DNA from: Nitrospirota bacterium | Lineage (GTDB): Bacteria; Nitrospirota_A; Leptospirillia; Leptospirillales; Leptospirillaceae | Length of the DNA: 13,672 nt | Direction: 5' to 3' | Assembly: GCA_021795275.1 (NCBI GenBank) | Contig: JAJYPO010000049.1 | Span: 1-13,672, forward strand | Part shown: positions 7,282 to 13,672 of the stretch, one piece after another | How the letters are laid out: every line of letters starts with the position of its first letter | Numbering within the stretch: the first letter of the stretch is position 1 | The notes under the pieces: model-generated | Database searches by the model: none | What the model saw: the letters and a program-made list of their open reading frames with translations, nothing else | Told to the model about the DNA's origin: nothing | Made by a program: the position numbers and the translations under genes

Positions 7282-7848
7282 ATGACGACCGTCAAACTCA
7301 AGGAATGGACCTACGAAGACTATCTGGCGCTTCCTGAAGGGGGCCCTCTGCGCTACGAGGTGATCGACGGAGAGCTGTATATGACCCCTGCACCCAATAT
7401 CCGGCATCAAAGAACAATCGGGAGGCTTTATCTTGTTCTCGGAAGTTTTCTTGCCGGCCGCTCTTTGGGGGAAGTTTTCATCTCTCCCATCGACGTGATC
7501 TTTTCCCGCACTCCTCTCCAGTACGTGGAGCCTGACCTGGTGTTCGTCTCGAACGCCCGCTCCGCCATCGTCACCGCACAGAACATTCAGGGAGCCCCAG
7601 ACCTGATCGTGGAGGTTCTCTCTCCGGGAACGGAGCGGCGGGACCGCCGGGAGAAGCATTCGCTCTACGAGCGGTTCGGCGTTCCCGAATACTGGATCGT
7701 CGACCCGGAAGAGGATACCGTGGCCGTCTTTCGGATCCGGGAAGGCAAGTACCTGGATCCGCTCGTGCTCGGGAAGTCCGGTTCCCTGACCTCCCCTTTT
7801 CTTCCGGGGCTCTCGATTCCTGTTGCCTCCTTCTTTCCACCGGAATAG
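7282..7848 (+). CDS. Uma2-family (DUF820) PD-(D/E)XK nuclease-fold protein
   Basis: The 188 residues match the Uma2/DUF820 family in length and order of motifs: WTYEDYLALPE (9-19), RYEVIDGELYMTPAP (24-38), VEPDLVFV (82-89), APDLIVEVLSPGTERRDRREK (105-125), YERFGVPEYWIVDP (129-142) and a C-terminal PGLSIPVASFF. The acidic residues Glu31, Asp85 and Glu111 plus Lys125 fit a PD-(D/E)XK active site. Family members are common in cyanobacteria and other bacteria, often in many copies; their substrate is not established. The ATG at 7282 was chosen because it matches the family start and GGAG lies eight bases upstream; the frame is open earlier but unlike the family. It lies between hairpin repeats and a MITE, suggesting acquisition together with mobile DNA. 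Confidence 0.85.
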   Translation: MTTVKLKEWTYEDYLALPEGGPLRYEVIDGELYMTPAPNIRHQRTIGRLYLVLGSFLAGRSLGEVFISPIDVIFSRTPLQYVEPDLVFVSNARSAIVTAQNIQGAPDLIVEVLSPGTERRDRREKHSLYERFGVPEYWIVDPEEDTVAVFRIREGKYLDPLVLGKSGSLTSPFLPGLSIPVASFFPPE

Positions 7849-7867
7849 CCCATATTTTTCGTTTTAA

Positions 7868-8018
7868 GAGGCTGTTGCGCGACTCCTCCCTGGAAAGTGT
7901 CATTCATATTGTTGACAACAAGTGATATCATGACATTTTTCGAAAGAAAATCACGCATATTGTTATCATTACACACTAGACTTTAGACATAATAGCTTAT
8001 GGGTCGCGCAACAGCCTC
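7868..8018. mobile_element. 151-bp MITE-like element with perfect 16-bp terminal inverted repeats
   Basis: The ends GAGGCTGTTGCGCGAC (7868-7883) and GTCGCGCAACAGCCTC (8003-8018) are perfectly complementary. The interior is AT-rich, unlike nearby genes, and has no coding frame of note. It holds an imperfect palindrome (7898-7935: TGTCAT...ATGACA around TTGTTG-A-CAACAA) and a direct repeat CATATTGTT (7905-7913, 7956-7964). GGCTGTTGC-type termini are seen in IS5-like insertion sequences, so mobilisation by such a transposase is plausible. No transposase gene and no clear target duplication are visible. The flank to the right carries GTCGCATTT twice (8022-8030, 8042-8050). Confidence 0.6.
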
Positions 8019-8065
8019 ATCGTCGCATTTTATTAAATCGAGTCGCATTTAATTTGTTGATGCAT

Positions 8066-8092
8066 GGGGAGATTCAGAGAGTCTGTCTCCCC
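8066..8092 (-). terminator. Hairpin downstream of miaB, possible terminator
   Basis: GGGGAGA (8066-8072) pairs with TCTCCCC (8086-8092), with an inner CAGA-GAG-TCTG stem. It lies 12 bases after the miaB stop. No T-run follows on the minus strand, so it may instead be a transcript-stabilising 3' hairpin. A run of eight C (8089-8096) adjoins it. Confidence 0.4.
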
Positions 8093-8104
8093 CCCCGTTT
8101 CAGG

Positions 8105-9445
8105 TCAGACAATGACCCCTTCGAGTCCCGCCTTCGTGCAGGACCGGAGCGCGACCCTGACGACCTCTCCCGGCTCCGGAAGCGGCCGGGAATCCTCCCG
8201 GGTCGCCCTGACGTGACGAAAATGGGGAGAGCGGCCCGACACGCGCCCGAGATCCTGGTCGACCCGTTCCACCAGAATCTCCTGAAGTTCTCCGATCTTG
8301 CTCTGGTTCTTCTCGAGGATCAGGGAATCGAGCCGCTCCTCGAGCCTCCGGAAGCGGGAGACCGAGATCTCCCGTGGGGGAGTATCGGCCCAGTTGTGGG
8401 CCGGTGTTCCCGGACGGGGAGAGTAGATGAAGCAGAAGGCCCCGTCGAACCGGAATTCCTCTACAGCCCGAAGGGTCGCCTCGAAGTCCTCCTCCGTCTC
8501 CCCACAGAATCCGACGATCAGGTCGGTCGTCAGCGCGACATCGGGAACGGCCTCCCGGAGCCGCCCGATCCATTCCCTGTATCGGGCGAGGGAATATCCC
8601 CGGTCCATGCGCGAGAGGAGGGCATCGGATCCCGACTGGAGCGGCAGGTGGAGGTGGGGCATGACCTTCGGGCACTCCCGCATCGCGGAGATCATGGCCT
8701 CATCCATGTCCGAGGGATGGGAGGTGGTGAACCGGATCCTCCGGAGACCTTCCACGGCATCGACGGCCCGGAGCAGATCGCCGAAGGAGTCGCCTCCGGA
8801 CGAGTTCTTCCCGTATCCGTTCACGTTCTGCCCCAGGAGTGTGACCTCCCGATATCCCTCCGCCACGAGCTCCCGCACCTCCCGGGCGATGGCGTCGACC
8901 GGCCGGCTCCGTTCCGGGCCCCGTGTCCGGGGAACGACGCAGTAGGCGCAAGCCTTGTCGCATCCCTCCTGCACCGTCACGAGGGCTCCGACTCCCGGGC
9001 CCCTGAGGGCGGGCGGAGTCGTCATCTCCGGAAGGCCGTATTCCCGCCCCAGGAGAACACTCCGGCGTTCCTTCAGGTCCCCCAGCATGGGGATCAGGTT
9101 ACGGACCTGGGAGGGGCCGGCGATCAGGTCGATCTCCGGCATGATGCGGTGGAGGTTGTCCTGCTCCCGTTCGGCCATGCACCCGGTGACGGCGAGAACC
9201 ACCGAAGCGTTCTCCTTCTTGTGCTGCCGGAGCCTTCCAAGGTCTGAGAGGGCCTTCTGGTCGGCCTTGTCCCGGACGGTGCAGGTGTTGACCAGGATTA
9301 CCGAGGCCCGGGAAGGATCGTCGACGGCCCGGTAGCCGGCTTCGGCCATGAGGCCGGCCATGCGCTCCGAGTCGTGGACATTCATCTGGCAACCGAAGGT
9401 GCGGATATAGTAGGTTTCGGGATCGGTACGGGATTCGTCGGACAT
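8105..9445 (-). CDS. miaB: tRNA-2-methylthio-N6-dimethylallyladenosine synthase MiaB
   Basis: MiaB is a radical-SAM methylthiotransferase that adds the 2-methylthio group to i6A37 of tRNAs reading UNN codons. The 446 residues contain the N-terminal UPF0004 domain with cluster ligands Cys19 (RTFGCQMN), Cys55 (VNTCTVRDKA) and Cys89 (VTGCMAE). The radical-SAM motif follows as CDKACAYC (Cys162, Cys166, Cys169), then GPERSRP (176-182), which marks MiaB rather than RimO or MtaB. A C-terminal TRAM domain spans about 378-446. All cluster cysteines are present and the length is typical. It is the last gene of the minus-strand operon, 41 bp after the DUF5069 gene. Its ribosome site is weak. Its partner MiaA is not in the window. 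Confidence 0.95.
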   Translation of the reverse strand: MSDESRTDPETYYIRTFGCQMNVHDSERMAGLMAEAGYRAVDDPSRASVILVNTCTVRDKADQKALSDLGRLRQHKKENASVVLAVTGCMAEREQDNLHRIMPEIDLIAGPSQVRNLIPMLGDLKERRSVLLGREYGLPEMTTPPALRGPGVGALVTVQEGCDKACAYCVVPRTRGPERSRPVDAIAREVRELVAEGYREVTLLGQNVNGYGKNSSGGDSFGDLLRAVDAVEGLRRIRFTTSHPSDMDEAMISAMRECPKVMPHLHLPLQSGSDALLSRMDRGYSLARYREWIGRLREAVPDVALTTDLIVGFCGETEEDFEATLRAVEEFRFDGAFCFIYSPRPGTPAHNWADTPPREISVSRFRRLEERLDSLILEKNQSKIGELQEILVERVDQDLGRVSGRSPHFRHVRATREDSRPLPEPGEVVRVALRSCTKAGLEGVIV

Positions 9446-9486
9446 CGTTCGGTCTTTCTATGATAGTGTCTCATTCGAGAGCGGGT

Positions 9487-9837
9487 TCAGAGCCGTCCCT
9501 CCTCCCGGTCCTGATCGTCGATCAGCCGGCTGTGGCGGACCAGAAAGACGTCGAGCGCCATCCAGTCTCCGGGGCCCAGGGAGGAGATCCTGTGGGAGAG
9601 GGCCTGCAGGACCTCTCCGTCTCCGGGGGAGGTTTCGAGGATCGCGAGAAACTGGTCGGGGGTGAGCGAGAGACGAGCGAGAATCTCCTCGTCCATCGCA
9701 CAGGGAAAGACATAGTCCCCCGGTTTGTCCCCAAGGAGCATCCGTCCCTTGTCGATCGCCCGGCCCAGCCACGGGATGCCCATCAGAAGCTCCCGTCCGC
9801 TTCGGGGAACGGGGGCGGGGCCTTCTCCTGGGATCAA
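9487..9837 (-). CDS. DUF5069 family protein
   Basis: The protein has 116 residues and resembles DUF5069: RSGRELLMGIPWLGRAIDKGR (12-32) followed by GDYVFPCAMDEEILARLSL (40-58), DQFLAIL and a Trp-containing C-terminal helix. The family has no established function. The predicted start is TTG at 9837, overlapping the methyltransferase stop (TTGA); a GAGG lies about ten bases upstream. An internal ATG at 9783 with GGGAG upstream is an alternative, but it would cut the conserved RSGRELL segment. It is translated as the middle gene of a methyltransferase-DUF5069-miaB operon. Tight coupling to the methyltransferase suggests a shared process, which is inference. Confidence 0.7.
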   Translation of the reverse strand: MIPGEGPAPVPRSGRELLMGIPWLGRAIDKGRMLLGDKPGDYVFPCAMDEEILARLSLTPDQFLAILETSPGDGEVLQALSHRISSLGPGDWMALDVFLVRHSRLIDDQDREEGRL

Positions 9838-10412
9838 TCCTTCAGCGCCTCAACGACATACTGGTAGGGATAGAGGTCGTGCGACCGGATCCTCGTGAAG
9901 CCGGCATCGATCAGGGAATCGTAGAGGGAGACCTCGGAGGAGCGCTCTGCGACCGGAGGGCCCACGGGGGTCTCCTCCTTCTTCCAGTCGATGACGAAGA
10001 ACTGGCCGGAGGGGGCGAGAATGCGGAAGACCTCCAGGAGCATCTCCCGGGCACTCGAAAGCTCGTGGTAGACGTTCGCCATCCAGACGAGCGCGACCGA
10101 ATGGTCCGGCAGATCGATCCTGTCGGAGGTACCAGGCACAATCCGGACGGAAGTCTCCCCTCCCCTTTTCTTGCGTTCCTCCTCGAAGCGGGCGATCATT
10201 TCCGGCTGAAGCTCGATGGCATGGCAGATGCCTCGCCCCGCGAGGAATTCGCAGACCGGGAAGAAGAAATATCCCGACCCGCTCCCGATTTCGGCCGCAT
10301 CCCCTTTTTCGTAGGGGCGGATGAGGGGAAAAAGGCGCGCCGGATCCTGAAAGGTCCTGCGTTCGGGATCGTGAAGCCGCTCGACATTCCGAGGGTCGAA
10401 AAGATGGGCCAC
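9834..10412 (-). CDS. Class I SAM-dependent methyltransferase
   Basis: This 192-residue cytoplasmic protein has a Rossmann-type SAM domain: motif I AEIGSGSGYF (40-49), acidic end of strand two AIELQPEM (65-72), VPGTSDRIDLPDHSVALVW (92-110) and VFRILAPSGQFFVIDW (128-143). The pattern is that of UbiE/Methyltransf_11-like enzymes; the substrate cannot be read from the sequence. The start is GTG at 10412, supported by AGGAGG eight bases upstream. It is the first gene of the minus-strand operon leading to miaB, behind the promoter at 10461-10489, and its stop overlaps the next start. A link to tRNA or translation is suggested only by context. Confidence 0.82.
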   Translation of the reverse strand: MAHLFDPRNVERLHDPERRTFQDPARLFPLIRPYEKGDAAEIGSGSGYFFFPVCEFLAGRGICHAIELQPEMIARFEEERKKRGGETSVRIVPGTSDRIDLPDHSVALVWMANVYHELSSAREMLLEVFRILAPSGQFFVIDWKKEETPVGPPVAERSSEVSLYDSLIDAGFTRIRSHDLYPYQYVVEALKD

Positions 10413-10460
10413 TGGGCCGTCCTCCTGTGCGTGAGGGTGAGCGTGTCTTTTTCTTATTTT

Positions 10461-10489
10461 ACTATAAACCCTTCGCCCAGTTCAGCCAA
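10461..10489 (-). promoter_or_regulatory. Promoter of the methyltransferase-DUF5069-miaB operon
   Basis: On the minus strand TTGGCT (10489-10484) and TATAGT (10466-10461) are separated by exactly 17 bp, within a locally AT-rich stretch. The first gene starts about 50 bases downstream. It is divergent from lptF. Confidence 0.55.
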
Positions 10490-10524
10490 AAAGAGCGGCG
10501 CCCTGCCGGAAAGACCCGTTTTTG

Positions 10525-10533
10525 TGGTAGAAT
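10525..10533 (+). promoter_or_regulatory. Extended -10 promoter candidate for lptFG
   Basis: TGG-TAGAAT is a TGn-extended -10 hexamer with five of six consensus bases. No good -35 is seen 17-18 bp upstream. Transcription would start near 10540, giving a leader of about 33 nt. Confidence 0.4.
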
Positions 10534-10572
10534 TTTCGGCTTGAACCCACATCCTGAGACCCGGGGTCCTTC

Positions 10573-11706
10573 ATGAAAATCATACACAGGTATATTTTTT
10601 TCGAGCTCCTGACCCCGTTCTTCCTGAGCCTCTTCGTTCTCGTGATCCTTCTTCTCACGCAGCAGGCGCTCCTGATCATGAATCTCCTGGTCAACAAGGG
10701 GCTTTCCGTCGAGACGGTCTTCCGGCTCCTGGCCATGATCTTTCCCCAGTTTCTCAGCATGATCATCCCCGTTTCCGTCCTGACCGCCTCCACCGCCACA
10801 TTCCACCGGCTGGCCTCGGACGGAGAGATCATCGCCTTCAAGGCCTCGGGGATCTCCCTCTCCCGGCTTCTCCTGCCCCTTCTCCTCTTTGCCGCGATCG
10901 GCTTTGGCAGCAACTTCTATCTCTCCCTCAAGGCCATGGAAACGCAGGGGCTCTCTCTCCAGGACCTTTTGGTCCGGGTCTTCCAGAAAAAACTCTCCCT
11001 GGCCATCAAGCCCCAGGCCTTCAACGACTTCATGGGACGCTTCATCATCTACGTCGAACGGATGCCGACTCTGTCCCATCTCGACGGGGTCTTCATCTAC
11101 GAGAAGGGAAAGACGGCCCAGGAGAGCACCGTGATCTTCTCCCGGGCGGGAGACCTTTTAAACGAGCGGAATCCCCCGGGACTCAGGCTCAAGCTCACAA
11201 ACGGCACCTTCCTGCAGCAGGGACAGGCTCTTCAGTACATCCGCTTCGAATCCTACGATCTCACCATTCTGGGAAAACGATCCGAGGATCATATCCGTGT
11301 CAAGAGCATCGGGGAGATCCGCTCGGAGATCCGGGCCTCCCCCCACCCCGACCCCGCCCTCTTCAGGGCCCTTGAGGATCGCTACAAGAACTACACCTAT
11401 CCCTTCTCCTGCTTTTTCTTTGCCTTCCTCGGCATCCCGTACGGGATCTACACGATGCGGTCGGGACGCCTCGCCGGATTCGTCTTCGCCACCATCACGA
11501 TCATTCTTTTTTACATGATGAACACGATCGACGATCTCATGGTCGCCAGACGACTTCTCTCTCCCGCCGCGGCGGCGGCGGCCCCCGACGTCGTCCTGGC
11601 CATTCTGATGGTCACCCTCCTCGTCCTGGTCTTCCGGGAAGTGGACATCCGGGCCCATCTCCCGCGACTCTCCCTCCCTTCCTTTTTAAGGAGGCGGCGT
11701 CCATGA
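10573..11706 (+). CDS. lptF: LPS export permease subunit LptF
   Basis: LptF is one of the two inner-membrane permease subunits of the LptB2FG ABC transporter that extracts lipopolysaccharide for delivery to LptC and the periplasmic bridge. The 377 residues show the YjgP/YjgQ layout: membrane segments at about 13-36, 57-78 and 98-117, a periplasmic beta-jellyroll region (about 120-265), then segments at about 275-293, 300-318 and 338-355. FHRLASDGEIIAFKASGIS (77-95) is the conserved coupling-helix area facing LptB. A run of six alanines (332-337) precedes the last segment. It overlaps lptG by four bases (ATGA). The first of the pair is called LptF by the usual gene order; F and G are hard to separate by motif alone. 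No lptB or lptC is in the window. Confidence 0.88.
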   Translation: MKIIHRYIFFELLTPFFLSLFVLVILLLTQQALLIMNLLVNKGLSVETVFRLLAMIFPQFLSMIIPVSVLTASTATFHRLASDGEIIAFKASGISLSRLLLPLLLFAAIGFGSNFYLSLKAMETQGLSLQDLLVRVFQKKLSLAIKPQAFNDFMGRFIIYVERMPTLSHLDGVFIYEKGKTAQESTVIFSRAGDLLNERNPPGLRLKLTNGTFLQQGQALQYIRFESYDLTILGKRSEDHIRVKSIGEIRSEIRASPHPDPALFRALEDRYKNYTYPFSCFFFAFLGIPYGIYTMRSGRLAGFVFATITIILFYMMNTIDDLMVARRLLSPAAAAAAPDVVLAILMVTLLVLVFREVDIRAHLPRLSLPSFLRRRRP

Positions 11707-12791
11707 GGATTCTCACCCGCCACCTTCTGGGAGAGTACCTCAAAATCTATCTCCTCTCCCTCGTCTCCCTCGAGGCGATCTATCTCGTCATCGACTCCGT
11801 GGAGAAGATCAAGAATTTTCTCTCCCACCACGCCCCCTGGTCCCTGATGGGAGAATTTTTCGCCTGGCGGTCGATCGAGGTGGGGTTCCGGGTGATCCCC
11901 ATGTCGGCGCTGCTCGCGACGATCCTCGCCCTGGGAATCGCCTCCAAGAACCACGAGATCACGGCCATCAAAGCCGCAGGGATCAGCCTCCGGAGAGCCA
12001 CCTTCCCCATCATCCTGTTCGGCCTCCTGCTTTCCGGCATCGAGCTTCTGATGAACCTCTGGATCGTTCCCCATGCCTACCAGATGACCGACCTCATCCT
12101 GGAGGAACGGATCAACCAGGGACAGAACTGGTCGAGCACCGTCCGGAAAAATGTCTGGTTCAGACACGGGGCGCGGGAGATCTTCCGGATTTCCCGAATC
12201 CGGAATGGCGGCCGGCTCCTGGAGGGTGTCGCCATCTACCACCGGAACGGAGAGAACGAACTTCACTGGTCGATCACCGCCGCAAGCCTCCGGTACGAGA
12301 ACGGAGGGTGGGTCTTTCACCGGGGGATCCGGACGCTCTTCCACCGCGACGGGACACTCACCGCCACCCCCTTCCCGACCCTCGGTTTTCCGCTCGACCG
12401 GCGACCCGCGGACTTCTTCATCAGAAAAACACACCTCTCCCACCTGACCTACTCCGAGCTGGGGCGGACGATCGAGCTCCTGCGAGCGAACGGGCTCCCC
12501 CATACCAATTTCACCGTCATTCGCGACGGGATCATCGCCTTTCCGGCGGCCTCCTTCCTGATGGTTCTTTTCGCCATTCCCTTCGGGATCCGGGAGGGAC
12601 GGCAGGTCGGGATCGCCCGTGGTTTCGGTGTGGCGCTTCTTCTCTCCCTGGCCTACTGGACCCTTTATTCCATGGGGCTTGCCCTGGGCCGGGGAGGGGT
12701 CGTGCCACCCCTTCTCGCGGCATGGTTTGCCAATCTCGTCGTATTTCTCGTTGGGCTGGGGCTTTTGTCCTCCATGAACCGCGTGTCATAG
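11703..12791 (+). CDS. lptG: LPS export permease subunit LptG
   Basis: This is the second YjgP/YjgQ-family permease and partner of LptF in the LPS exporter. The 362 residues have membrane segments at about 15-33, 62-80 and 100-120, a periplasmic jellyroll region to about 265, and three more segments between about 275 and 355. NHEITAIKAAGISLRRATFP (83-102) is the conserved cytoplasmic coupling region. The C-terminal VPPLLAAWFANLVVFLVGLG is typical of the last segment. The start ATG lies within the lptF stop and has AAGGAGG nine bases upstream. The 119-bp gap after it contains no gene, and hemH follows. Confidence 0.88.
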   Translation: MRILTRHLLGEYLKIYLLSLVSLEAIYLVIDSVEKIKNFLSHHAPWSLMGEFFAWRSIEVGFRVIPMSALLATILALGIASKNHEITAIKAAGISLRRATFPIILFGLLLSGIELLMNLWIVPHAYQMTDLILEERINQGQNWSSTVRKNVWFRHGAREIFRISRIRNGGRLLEGVAIYHRNGENELHWSITAASLRYENGGWVFHRGIRTLFHRDGTLTATPFPTLGFPLDRRPADFFIRKTHLSHLTYSELGRTIELLRANGLPHTNFTVIRDGIIAFPAASFLMVLFAIPFGIREGRQVGIARGFGVALLLSLAYWTLYSMGLALGRGGVVPPLLAAWFANLVVFLVGLGLLSSMNRVS

Positions 12792-12910
12792 ACATAATTC
12801 TTCCGGGGAGAGGCCGCGCCTTGACGAGGGAAAAAATCCCGTGCGAGGATCGGTAAAGGAGTGAGGGCGGGGGCACACGCGCGCATCTCACACGCAGACA
12901 AGGAGGAGGA

Positions 12911-13669
12911 ATGCAGGGGAAGGAACGCGTCGCCGTTCTTCTTTTCAATCTCGGTGGACCTGAAACGCTGGATGACGTCGAGCCGTTTCTCTCGAACCTT
13001 TTCTCCGATCCCGACATCATGGACCTTCCTCCCGTCGTCGGACGCTTTCTTCCCCGCCTGATCGCGAAAAGACGCGCTCCGAAAAGCCGGATCTACTATA
13101 AGGCGATCGGGGGAGGCTCTCCGCTGCGGGCCATCACCGAGGACCAGCGCCGGCTCCTGGAGGAGCGGCTGAACGGCTTCGGGTCGGACCGGGACTTCCG
13201 TGTCTTTCTCGCCATGCGCTACGCCCCTCCCCGCCTTTCCGAAATCCGGGAGGCCATTCTGGCCTTTCGCCCGGAAAGGCTACTCCTCCTGCCCCTCTAT
13301 CCCCAGCGCTCCACGACGACCACCCGCTCGTCCTTCCGGGAGTTCCAGGAGCTCATGGCCCGCTCCCTCTCCCTTCCACCCGACCGCCTCCATGTCGTCG
13401 CGGCCTGGCCGGACTACCCTCCCTACATCGCCGCCCTGGGAGAAACCGTCCGCAAGGCGATCGGGGCGCTTCCCCCAAACGACCAGCCGGTGGACATCCT
13501 GTTTTCCGCCCACGGGATCCCCGAGTCCCGGATCCGGAAGGGAGATCCCTATCAGAAGGATACGGAACGGACGGTCGAAGCCGTCCGTGGATTTCTGGTA
13601 AAAGACGCTCCTGAACGGCAGCTGCGGATCCATCTCTCCTACCAGAGCCGGGTCGGGCCGCTCAAATAG
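12911..13669 (+). CDS. hemH: Ferrochelatase HemH, cut short by an in-frame TAG
   Basis: Ferrochelatase inserts Fe2+ into protoporphyrin IX in the last step of haem synthesis. The visible 252 residues match the family: VAVLLFNLGGPETLDDVEPFL (7-27), IYYKAIGGGSPLRAIT (61-76), LLLLPLYPQRSTTTTRSSF (124-142), and LFSAHGIPESRIRKGDPY (197-214) with the metal-binding His201. The frame then reads LSYQSRVGPLK and stops at TAG (13667-13669). Normal ferrochelatases continue at this point with Trp and about 60-80 further residues that include the second catalytic acidic residue. TGG to TAG is a single base change, so a nonsense mutation, a sequencing error or a read-through event are possible. Only three bases follow. 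Strong ribosome site AGGAGGAGGA before the ATG. In the 119-bp gap upstream, TTGACG (12821-12826) could be a -35, but no convincing -10 follows. Confidence 0.85.
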   Translation: MQGKERVAVLLFNLGGPETLDDVEPFLSNLFSDPDIMDLPPVVGRFLPRLIAKRRAPKSRIYYKAIGGGSPLRAITEDQRRLLEERLNGFGSDRDFRVFLAMRYAPPRLSEIREAILAFRPERLLLLPLYPQRSTTTTRSSFREFQELMARSLSLPPDRLHVVAAWPDYPPYIAALGETVRKAIGALPPNDQPVDILFSAHGIPESRIRKGDPYQKDTERTVEAVRGFLVKDAPERQLRIHLSYQSRVGPLK

Positions 13670-13672
13670 ATC

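Noticed and set aside
7912..7917. Perfect TTGACA inside the MITE as an outward promoter
   Set aside because: No -10-like hexamer lies 16-18 bp downstream; the match is part of a palindrome.
8054..9247. Plus-strand 397-codon frame opposite miaB
   Set aside because: The opposite strand encodes MiaB with all its cysteine motifs; this frame is an antisense artefact.
9460..10544. Plus-strand frames opposite the DUF5069 and methyltransferase genes
   Set aside because: Gly/Asp/Glu-rich shadows; the minus-strand proteins show family motifs and proper ribosome sites.
10462..12503. Long minus-strand frames opposite lptF and lptG
   Set aside because: They are highly charged antisense products of hydrophobic membrane-protein genes.
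1..13672. CRISPR array, tRNA or rRNA gene
   Set aside because: No regularly spaced direct repeats, cloverleaf or conserved rRNA stretches were seen.

Overview
The window looks like chromosomal DNA of a Gram-negative bacterium with GC-rich genes and strikingly AT-rich regulatory gaps. LptF/LptG (lipopolysaccharide export) and a lipoprotein gene imply an outer membrane. Codon use and gene content would fit an acidophilic Nitrospirota such as Leptospirillum, but that is an inference from general resemblance and nothing here proves it.

Left part (1-1984): the 5' end of a minus-strand lipoprotein gene runs off the left edge. Next comes a minus-strand LuxR-type regulator with a GAF/autoinducer-binding-like N-terminus and a PAS-like middle. 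The AT-rich gaps upstream of both genes carry inverted repeats that share the spaced motif TAAAATC-N5-AAAGTAG in the same orientation. This suggests a small regulon in which the regulator controls itself and the lipoprotein.

Centre (1985-7102): a plus-strand purine operon purQ-purL-purF, which supplies FGAM synthase subunits (small PurL type) and the committed-step amidotransferase. It is followed by an unusual soluble protein with a C-terminal RCK_C/TrkA-C domain. No purS is present although a small PurL normally needs it.

Insertion zone (7103-8104): nested hairpins resembling an IS200/IS605-type end, a Uma2-family nuclease-fold gene, and a 151-bp MITE-like element with perfect 16-bp terminal inverted repeats. 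Fragments resembling the MITE ends also lie upstream of the Uma2 gene, so that gene appears bracketed by mobile remnants.

Right part (8105-13672): a minus-strand operon of a class I SAM methyltransferase, a DUF5069 protein and miaB (tRNA 2-methylthiolation) is divergent from a plus-strand lptF-lptG pair (inner-membrane part of the LPS transporter). The window ends with a ferrochelatase gene, hemH, whose frame is stopped by TAG exactly where a conserved tryptophan is expected, three bases before the edge.
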